Part shown: positions 34,678 through 43,726 of the stretch, one piece after another
Position numbering within the stretch: the stretch's first letter is position 1
Layout: each line of letters opens with the position of its first letter
NCBI GenBank assembly: GCA_016710335.1
Contig: JADJXQ010000005.1
Location: 248,001 to 312,000, forward strand
Source: Rhodospirillales bacterium
GTDB lineage: Bacteria; Pseudomonadota; Alphaproteobacteria; Rhodospirillales; Defluviicoccaceae
Reading direction: 5' to 3'
Length of the DNA: 64,000 nt
Translations under genes and position numbers: made by a program
Notes under the pieces: model-generated
The model's input: the letters and a program-made list of their open reading frames with translations, nothing else
The model's database searches: none
Told to the model about the DNA's origin: nothing

Positions 34678-37023
34678 TTACCCGGCTTGACGGGCGTCGC
34701 CCCCGATCTGTTGCTCGAGGCGCTGGACGCTGCGGCGGGCGATGCGCGCTTGGTTGTCGGCGCCGGCCCGCTGAAAAACCTCCAGCGCCCGACGGTAGGC
34801 GGCCAGGGCTTCCTGGAGCCGCGACGGCGCCTGCTCACGATCGCCAAGGCTCCACAGCGCCGCCGCCATGTTGGCCTGGGTCAACGCCCAGTGCAGCGGC
34901 AGGCGCTCGTGCGCACGCACCTGCAGTGCCTGGCGGTAGGCTTCGACCGCCTCGACCAGGTGTTCGCTGCCGTCCTCCTGCTCACCCCAGTCGCGCAGGG
35001 TGGCGCCGAGGCTGTCTTGCGTCATCGACCAGGCGAGCGGAAAGCGCTCGCGGGTGCGCACTCTGAGCGCGGCGCGAAACGCCGCCACCGCCTCCGCCAG
35101 ATAACGGGCGTTGTTTTCGCGGACGCCCAACAGATGGAGCGCGTTGCCGAGGGCAAATTGCGTCGCAGCCCAGTCCAAGGGCAGACGGTCCGGCGTGTAC
35201 ACCCTGAGCGCTGCCTGCAGGGCGTTGATCGCCTTGCGGAGCCGCTGCGCACCCTCTTCGCGCTTGGCAAGCGCAGTCAGTGCGGCGCCGAGGTTGTGCT
35301 GGCTCATGGCCCATTGAAACGGCAGTTCGTCCCACGTGTACACTTCCAGCGCCGCGCCGTAGGCGGAGATGGCGGCTTCCAGTTGCGATGTCCCTTCCTG
35401 GCGATGGCCAAGGGTGGATAGCGCCGCGCCGAGCCGGTTTTGAGTGGCGGCCCAATCCAACGGCCGGCGGCCGCGGGTGGTCACCTGCAGCGCCGCGCGG
35501 TACGCTTCAACCGCGCCTTCCAGAGACGCCGTTCCCTGCTCCCGATCCGCCACCGTCATCAGTGTGTCGCCGAAGTCGATCTGAGTCTCGGCCCAATCCT
35601 GCGGAAATCGCTCGCGGGTCAGGATGCCGAGCGCGGAGCGGTAGTGCGAGGCCGCCTCCTTCAGATCCGGCAACCGGCCCAGCCGAGCCCCGGCGACGGA
35701 CAACACCTTGGCGAGGCCGCTTTGCGCCTTCGCCCACTCCACCGGCAGATGGTCGCGGTCGTAGACCTCCAGCGCCGCCTGATAGGCGGCAACGGCTTGC
35801 TCGAGCACCTCCCGCCCCTCGCCCCGCTCACCCAGGACACGGAGCGCGGCGCCCAGGTAGCTCTGGGTCTTGGCCCAGTGCAGAGGCAGGCTGCCGCGGA
35901 CGAGAACCTCGAGTGCGGCGCGGTGAACCCTCGCCGCCTCATACAGGCGCTCCGTCCCCTTCTCGCGGGCGCCGAGGGTGCGGAGCACGACGCCGAGGTT
36001 GTTCTGGGTCATCGCCCACGATACCGGAAGACGGCTGCGGGTCAGCACGCCGAGCGCCCGTTGGAAGGCGGCGACCGCTTCCTCGAGATGGCGCACGCCC
36101 TCGCCGCGTTCCCCCAACGCATACATCACGACGCCACGGTTGTTCTCGACGTACGCCCAGTGGATCGGGAACCGGGTGGGGGTGTAGACGGTCTGCGCCT
36201 CACGGTGCGCAGCCAGCGCCTCGCCGATGAATCCCACCTGTTGCGTCTGCTCGCCGACCGACCACAACGCCCGCCCCAGCGCGTTCTGCGTCATCGCCCA
36301 CATCTGCGGCTCGTCGGCCTTGTCGATATCGCCGAGCGCGTCCCGCAACAGCTCCACCGCGCGGAGCAGCCACTCCGGCTCCCGCAGCAGGCCGCCCGCT
36401 GCCGCGATGGCGATGCCGTAGGCGGCACGCATGCGCTGATGCACGGTGGCGGCAAGCCGGGGCGCCGTCGCTTCGATGACGTGGGAGGCATCCTCGATGG
36501 CCGGCACCAGATGCGAGGCGAGGGTGCGCGCCTGATCCTCCGTCATCGGATCCGATGCGGCCAGCGCCACCATGTAGAGGACCTTGCCCAGATCTTCGTC
36601 GAAGTCGTTGGGCAGGATCAGGTTGTCGCCGATGGACCGATACGAGCGCACGTCGCCGCGGGGCGTCAGCGCGGCCGACAGGAAACGCAGGAACAACAGG
36701 CGCTGCTCCCGATCGACGCGGCCCCAAATCAACAAATCGGCGCCGGCGTTGCGGACGGTCGCCCGGCCGGTGCGCAGCGCCGCCGCCAGGCCATCGACTG
36801 AATCCGCCGCCCCCTCCGCCGACAGCACCGCACCGGTGCGCTGCACGATCAGCCCCGGCCGGTTCTCCAGATGACGTTCGATGTGGCGGGCGTGCCGCTG
36901 ATCGGCGTCGTCGTCGGCGAGATCGGCGATCATCACCGTGAACGGCCGCGTCTCGCCCAGCAGCGCGTCCATAGTCGTCGGCCGACGGAACAAGCTCCAC
37001 AAGCGGTTCGCTGCCAGCGCCAT
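34678..37023 (-). CDS. large TPR-like repeat protein with an N-terminal TolB-like domain
   Basis: The protein has 781 residues. The first 240 contain a compact alpha/beta region (FTVMIADLADDD, then LIVQRTGAVL and NAGADLLIWGRVD), similar to the TolB-like N-terminal fold found before TPRs in some cyclases. From about residue 250 there are eleven 47-residue repeats, each beginning WAxTQxxLGxAL and ending YxAALxVxTRxRxPLx. The spacing is longer than a classic 34-residue TPR and resembles extended TPR_10/12 units. It has no signal peptide or catalytic motif. It is probably a cytosolic scaffold, and its partners are unknown. It stands alone on the minus strand, divergent from nothing obvious (SDHAF4 gene lies behind it). 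Confidence 0.75.
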   Translation of the reverse strand: MALAANRLWSLFRRPTTMDALLGETRPFTVMIADLADDDADQRHARHIERHLENRPGLIVQRTGAVLSAEGAADSVDGLAAALRTGRATVRNAGADLLIWGRVDREQRLLFLRFLSAALTPRGDVRSYRSIGDNLILPNDFDEDLGKVLYMVALAASDPMTEDQARTLASHLVPAIEDASHVIEATAPRLAATVHQRMRAAYGIAIAAAGGLLREPEWLLRAVELLRDALGDIDKADEPQMWAMTQNALGRALWSVGEQTQQVGFIGEALAAHREAQTVYTPTRFPIHWAYVENNRGVVMYALGERGEGVRHLEEAVAAFQRALGVLTRSRLPVSWAMTQNNLGVVLRTLGAREKGTERLYEAARVHRAALEVLVRGSLPLHWAKTQSYLGAALRVLGERGEGREVLEQAVAAYQAALEVYDRDHLPVEWAKAQSGLAKVLSVAGARLGRLPDLKEAASHYRSALGILTRERFPQDWAETQIDFGDTLMTVADREQGTASLEGAVEAYRAALQVTTRGRRPLDWAATQNRLGAALSTLGHRQEGTSQLEAAISAYGAALEVYTWDELPFQWAMSQHNLGAALTALAKREEGAQRLRKAINALQAALRVYTPDRLPLDWAATQFALGNALHLLGVRENNARYLAEAVAAFRAALRVRTRERFPLAWSMTQDSLGATLRDWGEQEDGSEHLVEAVEAYRQALQVRAHERLPLHWALTQANMAAALWSLGDREQAPSRLQEALAAYRRALEVFQRAGADNQARIARRSVQRLEQQIGGDARQAG

Positions 37024-37132
37024 GTCGTGAGCACTCCCCCGAATTGGTTGCAGCCACTATAGGACGGGGCAACCAAGAGCGAAAGCGAAGACCACGCCGG
37101 TTTGACGCAGCCGGTCGGGATTACGTCACGGA

Positions 37133-37339
37133 CTAGAAATCGATGCAGCGCCCCTTGCGCTCCCAGTCGCCGAACCGGGTCGGATCGGGGCCGGGAGGGC
37201 CGCCAACTTCCGGCGCCGCGCCCGGTTCTGCCTCCGTCGCCACGTCCTCGGCCGGAACGGGCGTCTCGTCCGCCGGCGGCTCGCTTTCGACGTGCGGTTC
37301 GTCGAGGGCCGGCCTTGTGTGGTCGTCGGGTTTGGTCAT
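37133..37339 (-). CDS. DUF1674 / succinate dehydrogenase assembly factor 4-like protein
   Basis: The protein has 68 residues. An acidic Pro/Glu-rich N-terminal part is followed by the conserved tail GGPPGPDPTRFGDWERKGRCIDF. That tail is the family mark of SDHAF4/Sdh8: GPEPTRYGDWE-x-KG-x-x-x-DF. In mitochondria the factor binds the FAD-containing Sdh subunit before assembly. The bacterial homologue is short, cytoplasmic and often placed next to htpX and rsmB in alphaproteobacteria, as here, in opposite orientation to htpX. Confidence 0.85.
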   Translation of the reverse strand: MTKPDDHTRPALDEPHVESEPPADETPVPAEDVATEAEPGAAPEVGGPPGPDPTRFGDWERKGRCIDF

Positions 37340-37485
37340 CGCGATTCCGTCACATACATTTACATTTGTCTGCCGTCCCCTTGCGGGGCGGATTCTGCGA
37401 GATTACTAGACTCTGCGGACAAACCGACGCCAGTCTTTTCTCCCGGGCGGCGGACGCAACGGACAGAGAGCAACACCTGACAGCC

Positions 37486-38346
37486 ATGAGCACCTTCAAG
37501 ACCGGACTCCTTCTTGCAGCATTGACGGGCCTGTTCCTTGCCGCCGGATTCCTGCTCGGCGGCCAGAACGGAATGCTGATCGCCTTCGTGATCGCGCTTG
37601 GCATGAACGTCTTCGCGTACTGGAACTCCGACAAGGTGGTCCTGCGCATGTATGGCGCCCGCGAGGTCGACGCCCGCAGCGCGCCGGAGTTCTACCGCAT
37701 CGTTCACGATCTCGCGCAACGGGCCAGCCTGCCGATGCCGCGCGTCTACGTCATCGATAATCCCCAACCCAACGCGTTCGCGACCGGCCGCGATCCGCAG
37801 CATGCCGCGGTCGCCGCCACCACCGGCCTCCTCAACATGATGAGCGCCGAGGAGATCGCCGGGGTCATGGCGCACGAACTGGCACACGTCCGCAACCGCG
37901 ACACCCTGATCATGACGGTGACCGCGACCATCGCCGGCGCTCTCGGGATGCTCGCCAACTTCGCCCTGTTCTTCGGCGGCAACCGCGACAACCCGCTTGG
38001 ATTTGTCGGCACCATACTGGTCATGATCCTGGCGCCGGTGGCGGCGATGCTGGTGCAGACCGCGATCTCCCGCACCCGGGAGTACAACGCCGACCGCATC
38101 GGCGCCGAGATTTGCGGGCGGCCGGCGTGGCTCGCTTCGGCGCTGGAGAAGCTGGAGACGGCGAGCCGACGCATCGACAACCCCACGGCCGAGCAGAACC
38201 CGGCGTCGGCACATCTGTTCATCATCAACCCGCTGCACATGCGGTCGGTCGACGGCCTGTTCTCGACCCATCCGAGAACCGCCGACCGGGTGCGCAGGCT
38301 CCGCGAGATGGCCGTCGACCTGCGTCAGGCCGGTCCTTGGGGTTGA
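37486..38346 (+). CDS. htpX: zinc metalloprotease HtpX
   Basis: The protein has 286 residues from ATG 37486. Two membrane helices occupy the first 55 residues. The zinc motif HELAHVRNRD (HExxH) is near residue 131, followed by two more hydrophobic segments (TLIMTVTATIAGALGMLANFALFF and FVGTILVMILAPVAAMLV). The third ligand Glu is in SRTREYNADRIGAEICGRP. The C-terminus has FIINPLHMRSVDGLFSTHP. HtpX degrades misfolded inner-membrane proteins together with FtsH. Its stop codon overlaps the start of rsmB (TTGA), so they are coupled. The upstream frame from 37102 belongs to the intergenic region. Confidence 0.96.
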   Translation: MSTFKTGLLLAALTGLFLAAGFLLGGQNGMLIAFVIALGMNVFAYWNSDKVVLRMYGAREVDARSAPEFYRIVHDLAQRASLPMPRVYVIDNPQPNAFATGRDPQHAAVAATTGLLNMMSAEEIAGVMAHELAHVRNRDTLIMTVTATIAGALGMLANFALFFGGNRDNPLGFVGTILVMILAPVAAMLVQTAISRTREYNADRIGAEICGRPAWLASALEKLETASRRIDNPTAEQNPASAHLFIINPLHMRSVDGLFSTHPRTADRVRRLREMAVDLRQAGPWG

Positions 38347-39659
38347 AGCCGCGGCCGGAGGGAGGCGCAGCAAGCACGGGAGCGGCGGCGCGTCGGGTCG
38401 CTCTCGACCTCCTGCACCGGGTCCTCCGCCGCCGTCAGCCGCTGGATGAAACCCTGGACGCGCATCCCGGCATCGAGGCGCTGGCGGGGCGCGATCGCGC
38501 CTTCGCGTACACCCTGGCCGCGACCACGCTCCGTCGCCTCGGCCAGATCGATGCGCTCGTCGACCATTGCCTCAGCCGGCCGCTCGGGGACCAGGCAGAG
38601 ACGGTGCACGACATCCTGCGCCTCGGCATCTGCCAGCTGGTATTCCTGGAGACACCGCCGCACGCCGCCATCCACACCAGCGTCGAACTCGCCAAGCGGC
38701 GACGGCAGGTGCGCCATCTCGGCCTGATCAATGCGGTGCTGCGCCGCGTCTCCCGCGAAGGTGCGGCGGTCATCGCTGGTCAGGATGCCGCTCGGCTCAA
38801 CACGCCGGATTGGCTGTGGCAGTCGTGGACGGGCGCATACGGGGCGGAAACGTGTCGAGACATCGCCGCCGCTCACCTGGTCGAGCCGCACACCGACCTG
38901 ACGGCCAAAGGCGACCCCGACGAACTGGCGCAGCAGGTGGACGGGCGAATCGTAGCGGCGGGGACGGTGCGAGTCGATCATCGCGGGCCGATCATCGGCC
39001 TTCCCGGCTTCGCGACAGGCGACTGGTGGGTCCAGGATGCGGCGGCGGCGCTGCCGGCGCGCCTGCTCGGCGAGGTGCACGGTCGACACGTCATCGATCT
39101 GTGCGCCGCGCCGGGCGGCAAAACCGCACAACTGGCCGCCGCGGGCGCCCGCGTCACCGCCGTGGATCGCTCGCCGCGCCGCCTCGCCCGCCTTGCCGAC
39201 AACCTGACGCGGCTGGGGCTGTCGGCGGAGACGGTGTCCGCGGATGCGCTGGCATGGCGGCCGCCGGCGTTGGCCGACGCTGTGCTGCTGGATGCGCCCT
39301 GCAGCGCCACCGGCACCATCCGCCGTCACCCCGATGTCGCGCGGATCAAAACGCCCGAGGATGTGGCGATGCTGGTCTCCGCTCAGAAACAGCTTCTTCG
39401 GGCTGCAACGGAGATGCTGGCCGCCGGGGGACTCCTCGTGTACAGCGTCTGCTCGCTGCAGCCGGAGGAAGGTCCGGACGTGGTCTCTGCGGCGGGTGCG
39501 GAAAACGACCAGCTTGCCGTCGAGCGCTTGGACCCGGCGGTGATCGGCGGCATCGGCGGCTGGGTAACGCCGGAGGGGGCGCTGCAAACGCTCCCCTGCC
39601 ACCTGGCCGACGAGGGCGGCATGGACGGTTTCTTCGCGGTGAGGCTGCGAAGGGCCTGA
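38343..39659 (+). CDS. rsmB: 16S rRNA (cytosine(967)-C(5))-methyltransferase
   Basis: The protein has 438 residues from a TTG start that overlaps the htpX stop by 4 bp (TTGA); the next residues KPRPEGG, then ARRVALDLLHRVL, match the family opening. An NusB-like RNA-binding domain (about 15-145) precedes the methyltransferase domain. The methyltransferase domain shows VIDLCAAPGGKTAQLAA, LLDAPCSATGTIRRHPD and VYSVCSLQPEEG, the last two holding the two catalytic cysteines. It makes m5C967 in 16S rRNA. It is followed on the same strand by the polysaccharide cassette. Confidence 0.95.
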   Translation: MKPRPEGGAASTGAAARRVALDLLHRVLRRRQPLDETLDAHPGIEALAGRDRAFAYTLAATTLRRLGQIDALVDHCLSRPLGDQAETVHDILRLGICQLVFLETPPHAAIHTSVELAKRRRQVRHLGLINAVLRRVSREGAAVIAGQDAARLNTPDWLWQSWTGAYGAETCRDIAAAHLVEPHTDLTAKGDPDELAQQVDGRIVAAGTVRVDHRGPIIGLPGFATGDWWVQDAAAALPARLLGEVHGRHVIDLCAAPGGKTAQLAAAGARVTAVDRSPRRLARLADNLTRLGLSAETVSADALAWRPPALADAVLLDAPCSATGTIRRHPDVARIKTPEDVAMLVSAQKQLLRAATEMLAAGGLLVYSVCSLQPEEGPDVVSAAGAENDQLAVERLDPAVIGGIGGWVTPEGALQTLPCHLADEGGMDGFFAVRLRRA

Positions 39660-39744
39660 CCGCCATCGAACCCGGCGGTCATCGCCTTGCGAGCTGGGGG
39701 GGAAACTGGTACCAAAGAAGAAACGCGGACACGCACCGAATTTG

Positions 39745-39782
39745 CCCACCGGTCCCGCTTCGGCCCACCGATCCCGCTTCGG
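39745..39782. repeat. 19-bp tandem duplication just upstream of the heparinase-like gene
   Basis: CCCACCGGTCCCGCTTCGG at 39745-39763 is followed at once by CCCACCGATCCCGCTTCGG at 39764-39782, one base different. It abuts the ATG at 39784. Confidence 0.85.
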
Positions 39783-39783
39783 G

Positions 39784-41400
39784 ATGAGGCGCGCCGCGAT
39801 CGTCTCCGGGGTCTCACCGTCGACAATGGACATGCTCTACCGATCGTCGCTCTATGCGCTGACCCTCAGGGGGCGGCGGCCGGAGCGCATCGCATGCACT
39901 CTGCAGCCGTCGTGGCCGGACGACCGCGAGCTGGCGCTGGCGGTGATGGACGGCGCCTTCCTGTTTGCCGGCCGCCGCTATCCACTTGGGCAGGCGCCCT
40001 GGGCGGCGCTGCTGCAGTCGGACGCGATGGCCGCCGCCCTGCACGAATTCGGCTGGCTCGCCGATCTGCGCGCGCTCGGCTCGAAGGCGGCGCAACAGCG
40101 GGCCAAGGCGCTGGTCGGCGGCTGGATTGACTCCAACCGTCGTTGGAGCACCCCGGCATGGCGTGCCGACGTGCTCGGCCGCCGCCTGACCATGTGGATC
40201 GCCGCCGCCGACTTCCTGCTCGCCGACGGCGATGACGGGTTCCGCGACCGGTTCCTGGACTGCCTGGGGCTTCAGGCCCGCCATCTGGCTCGGGTGGGCG
40301 GCCGACGTCGCGGCGACGCCGGCGCCATCGCCGCCGCCAAGGGGCGGCTGGCGTGCGCGCTGTGCATCGACGTCGGCCACTATCAGGCGGCGATGGATCA
40401 CCTGTGCCGCGAGATACGCGCCCAGGTGCTCCCGGACGGCGGCCATGTGCAGCGCAATCCGTCGCTGGTGCTGCAAGTGTTGCGGGACCTCATCGACATC
40501 CGCGCCGCCCTCCAGTCCGCGCGCCAGGAGATCCCGGATGACATTGTCGGCGCCGTGGAACGGATGGTGCCGATGCTCCGCGGCCTCCGGCTCGGCGACG
40601 GCGCCCTCGCCTTGTTCAACGGCGGCAAGGAGGAGAACCCATGCCTGATCGATGCGGTGCTGGCTCGCACGGCGATCAGGGGCAAGGCCATCAGCGATGC
40701 GCCGCAGGCCGGCGTACAGCGCATCGCCACCGGACGAACCACCTTGGTCATGGACGCCGGACCGGCGCCGGTTCACGGCAATCGCGCCCATGCCGGCGCC
40801 TTGTCGTTCGAAATCAGCATCGGGGCGGACCGCCTCGTGGTCAACTGCGGCGCGCACTGGGGGGATGATCTCAAGTGGCGGCGGGCGATGGCCGGCACCA
40901 ACGCCCACTCTACCCTGGCGGTCGACGACAGCGACTCGGCGGACATTGCCGCGGATGGCCGTTGCCGAACGCCTGCACGGGTCGAAGCGGCGCGGCGCGA
41001 GGAAGAAGGACAGGTGTGGCTCGACGTCAGCCACGACGGCTATCGCCGCAAGTACAAGCTCATTCACCGCCGGCGTCTTTACGTCAACGAATCTGGGGAC
41101 GACATTCGCGGCGAAGATACGCTGGAAGGGCCGATCGCGGTGCCGTTCAAGGTCCGCTTTCACCTTCATCCAGAGGTGCGGGCGTCGATGATCCAGGATG
41201 GATCGGCGGTGCTGTTGCGGACGGCCGGCGGCGGCGGCTGGCGCTTCATCGGCGCCGGCGGAACCCTCGCCCTCGAAGACAGCGTCTACCTCGGCGCCTC
41301 GGACATGCCGCGGCGCACCCTGCAGATCGTCGTCGCTGGTTCGCCGCACGAGGCCGGCGGGCAGGTCAAATGGGCGTTCCGGCGCGAGGACGACGCATGA
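39784..41400 (+). CDS. heparinase II/III family protein
   Basis: The protein has 538 residues from ATG 39784; ATG 39826 (MDMLYRSSLYALTLRGRRP) is a good alternative that matches the usual opening of this family. An alpha/alpha toroid-like half (to about 290, with WSTPAWRADVLGRRLTMWIAAADFLL and VLPDGGHVQRNPSLVLQVLRDLID) precedes a beta-sandwich half that starts SFEISIGADRLVVNCG. The C-terminal domain contains the Hepar_II_III pattern (RRAMAGTNAHSTLAVDD, then DVSHDGYRRKYKLIHRRRLYV). Members are polysaccharide lyases acting on acidic sugars. No signal peptide is seen, so it may be cytoplasmic. Its stop overlaps the next gene (ATGA), and it heads a five-gene coupled unit. Confidence 0.88.
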   Translation: MRRAAIVSGVSPSTMDMLYRSSLYALTLRGRRPERIACTLQPSWPDDRELALAVMDGAFLFAGRRYPLGQAPWAALLQSDAMAAALHEFGWLADLRALGSKAAQQRAKALVGGWIDSNRRWSTPAWRADVLGRRLTMWIAAADFLLADGDDGFRDRFLDCLGLQARHLARVGGRRRGDAGAIAAAKGRLACALCIDVGHYQAAMDHLCREIRAQVLPDGGHVQRNPSLVLQVLRDLIDIRAALQSARQEIPDDIVGAVERMVPMLRGLRLGDGALALFNGGKEENPCLIDAVLARTAIRGKAISDAPQAGVQRIATGRTTLVMDAGPAPVHGNRAHAGALSFEISIGADRLVVNCGAHWGDDLKWRRAMAGTNAHSTLAVDDSDSADIAADGRCRTPARVEAARREEEGQVWLDVSHDGYRRKYKLIHRRRLYVNESGDDIRGEDTLEGPIAVPFKVRFHLHPEVRASMIQDGSAVLLRTAGGGGWRFIGAGGTLALEDSVYLGASDMPRRTLQIVVAGSPHEAGGQVKWAFRREDDA

Positions 41401-42668
41401 GCCCGCTGTTTCAGCGCTCCGATCGTTGTCGCATGTGCAGCGACACGAGGCTGGACCGCGTCGTCTCCCTGCCGCCGACGCCGCTCGCCAATGCCTTCGT
41501 TGCCGGCGATGACGTGGGCGAACCTCAAGTCACGTATCCGCTGGACCTCCATCGCTGCCGCGGCTGCGGCCATGTGCAGCTTCGCGACCTGGTCGATCCG
41601 TTGGCGGCGTTTCAGCGCCGGAGAACGGCCAGCGCCGAGGTGGCGGCCGTGTGCCAACGGGTCCGTACCCGCGCCGGCGATATCCTGACGGACATCCAGC
41701 CTCGCCGTGGTTCCCTGGTGGTCGTGCTGGGATCGAACGACGGGACGGTGCCGGCGGTGTTCCAGGAGGCCGAACTCCGCGTCTTCGGCGTCGAGCCGGC
41801 GGTCGATCTCGCTCGCGCCGCCATCGCCGCCGGCGTCGACACGTTCCCCGGGTTTTTTTCGCCGGCCATCGCCGCCCGCATTGAAGAGGAGTCGGGACGG
41901 GCGGCGCTGGTGATCGCCGGGAACGCGCTCGTCCATGCGCGCGATCCGCAGGGGTTTCTGGAAGGCGTCCAGCTTTTGCTGGCGCGGGACGGCGTGTTCG
42001 CTTTCGAGGTTCCCTACCTGCCGGACATCGCCGAGCACCTCCTGGTCGACGCCATCCGCCATGACGTGCTCGACCACTACACCCTGGCGCCGCTCGTGAA
42101 CATGCTGCACGCCTGTGATCTGGAGGTGATTTCGGCAACCGCAGCGCCGCTCGGCCGCCTCCGCGGATACGCTCAGCATCTCGGCGGCCCCCGCCCGCAC
42201 GACGGCTCCGTCGAGCGCCTGCTCGAGCGCGAGGCCTGCGGCGCTCCGGTGCTGGCTGGCCACATCGAGACGCTGGCTGGCCGCTTGCAGGCACTGAAGA
42301 AGGCGCTCGCCGACGTCCTCGGCGAAGGACGGCGCAACGGGCGGCGCTTCGCCGGCTTCGGCGCCCCGGCCACGGCCACCACGCTGATGTACGCCCTCGG
42401 TCTCGACGCCGAAGCCCTCGACTTCATCGTTGACGATTGCGCATGGAAGCAGGGACTCCGTACGCCGGGCCTGCATGTGCCGATCCTGTCGCCGAATGCA
42501 CTGTATTCCGAGAAGCCGGACGACGTCGTGCTCTTGTCCTGGGACTTCGCCGACGCCATTGTGGAGCGTCACGCTGCGTTCTGCGCCGGCGGCGGGCGCT
42601 TCATCGTGCCGCTGCCGGAACTGAAAATCATCTCCGGCGCCGTGGAGCGAAGTCCGAGCGGACAATGA
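41397..42668 (+). CDS. sugar C-methyltransferase-like SAM-dependent enzyme
   Basis: The protein has 423 residues. An N-terminal zinc-binding domain with CRMCSDTRL and CRGCGHVQL motifs is followed by a methyltransferase core (VVVLGSNDGTVPAVFQEAELRVFGVEPAVDL). A C-terminal domain (about 290-410) has RRFAGFGAPATATTLMYALGL and a DDCAWKQGLRTPGLHVPI stretch. This three-part layout is that of TylC3/NovU-type sugar C-methyltransferases, which methylate NDP-4-keto sugars at C3. Its ATG overlaps the heparinase-like stop and its TGA overlaps the start of the next gene. In this cassette it probably makes a branched sugar for the surface glycan; that is inference. Confidence 0.85.
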   Translation: MSPLFQRSDRCRMCSDTRLDRVVSLPPTPLANAFVAGDDVGEPQVTYPLDLHRCRGCGHVQLRDLVDPLAAFQRRRTASAEVAAVCQRVRTRAGDILTDIQPRRGSLVVVLGSNDGTVPAVFQEAELRVFGVEPAVDLARAAIAAGVDTFPGFFSPAIAARIEEESGRAALVIAGNALVHARDPQGFLEGVQLLLARDGVFAFEVPYLPDIAEHLLVDAIRHDVLDHYTLAPLVNMLHACDLEVISATAAPLGRLRGYAQHLGGPRPHDGSVERLLEREACGAPVLAGHIETLAGRLQALKKALADVLGEGRRNGRRFAGFGAPATATTLMYALGLDAEALDFIVDDCAWKQGLRTPGLHVPILSPNALYSEKPDDVVLLSWDFADAIVERHAAFCAGGGRFIVPLPELKIISGAVERSPSGQ

Positions 42669-43726
42669 GCGCGGCCGTCCTCATGGCGGCGGCCGTGGCC
42701 GTCGGCGCGGCGACCTGGGCGTTGACCGGCATCGTCCTCGGCCAGTTGCGCCGCCACGCGGTCTTCGATCACCCGAATCTCCGCTCCAGTCATTCAATGC
42801 CGACGCCCCGTGGCGGCGGAATTGCCGTCATCGCGGTGCTGATGGTGGCGTGGGGGGCGTTCGCCGTCTGCTTCGACGCCGGCAGCCGCGACCCGGCGCC
42901 CGCCGTGCTGCCGTGGGTGATCATCGCCGGCATCGTCCTGGCGGTGATCTCATGGTTCGATGACCTCCGAGGGTTGCCGGTTGCGCTGCGCCTCGCGGCG
43001 CAAATTGTGGCGGTCGCGACTGTCCTCGCGGTGGCTCCGGCGGAGGGACCTTATCTGGCGGGCCTGCTGCCGCCTTGGCTTGACGAACTCGCGGCAGGCT
43101 GCCTGTGGCTGTGGTTCATAAACGCCTTCAATTTCATGGACGGCATCGACGGCATGGCCGGTGGCGAGACGGTGGCGATCGGCCTTGGCGTCGTCGCGGT
43201 GATCACGACGGCGGGCCTGCACGACAGCGGCGCCGGCGACCGCCTGGCCTTTGCCGGCGCCACTCTCGCGGCGGCGGCGCTCGGGTTTCTGGTCTGGAAC
43301 TGGCATCCCGCAAAGATCTTCCTCGGCGACGTCGGCAGCATTCCGCTCGGCTTCGTGACTGGCTGGCTATTGCTGGATTTGGCCAGCCGCGGTCAGCCCG
43401 TGGCGGCGCTGATCCTGCCACTCTATTACTTGTCCGACGCCACGCTCACGCTCGCGCGCCGCCTGATTCGCGGCGAGCGGCCGTGGGAGGCGCACCGCGA
43501 CCATGTATACCAGCGCGCGGTGCGGCGCGGTCTCGGCCACGCCGCCGTGGTGCGCCGCGTCATGGTCGCCAACGCCGCGCTCGTCGTGCTCGCCCTCATG
43601 GCGGCGTTGGGGTGGGGCGTACTCGCCGCATTAGGCGCTTGTCTTATTGTCGTCGCTTTGTTGGTCAATCTCTCCGTGTCAAGATCGCAACACCAGCACC
43701 CATTTGAGGGAGCTAATGCCCCATGA
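42665..43726 (+). CDS. undecaprenyl-phosphate sugar-1-phosphate transferase (WecA/MraY family)
   Basis: The protein has 353 residues and about ten membrane helices. Family motifs are SMPTPRGGGIAVI (loop 1), SWFDDLRGLP (Asp-rich loop with the metal site), FINAFNFMDGIDGMAGGE (WecA-like), and KIFLGDVGSIPLGF. The HRDHVYQRAVRRG segment replaces the usual His motif. It loads the first sugar phosphate onto undecaprenyl phosphate to begin glycan synthesis in the inner membrane. The sugar is probably N-acetylhexosamine or a 6-deoxy derivative. It is joined to both neighbours by 4-bp start/stop overlaps. Confidence 0.9.
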   Translation: MSAAVLMAAAVAVGAATWALTGIVLGQLRRHAVFDHPNLRSSHSMPTPRGGGIAVIAVLMVAWGAFAVCFDAGSRDPAPAVLPWVIIAGIVLAVISWFDDLRGLPVALRLAAQIVAVATVLAVAPAEGPYLAGLLPPWLDELAAGCLWLWFINAFNFMDGIDGMAGGETVAIGLGVVAVITTAGLHDSGAGDRLAFAGATLAAAALGFLVWNWHPAKIFLGDVGSIPLGFVTGWLLLDLASRGQPVAALILPLYYLSDATLTLARRLIRGERPWEAHRDHVYQRAVRRGLGHAAVVRRVMVANAALVVLALMAALGWGVLAALGACLIVVALLVNLSVSRSQHQHPFEGANAP

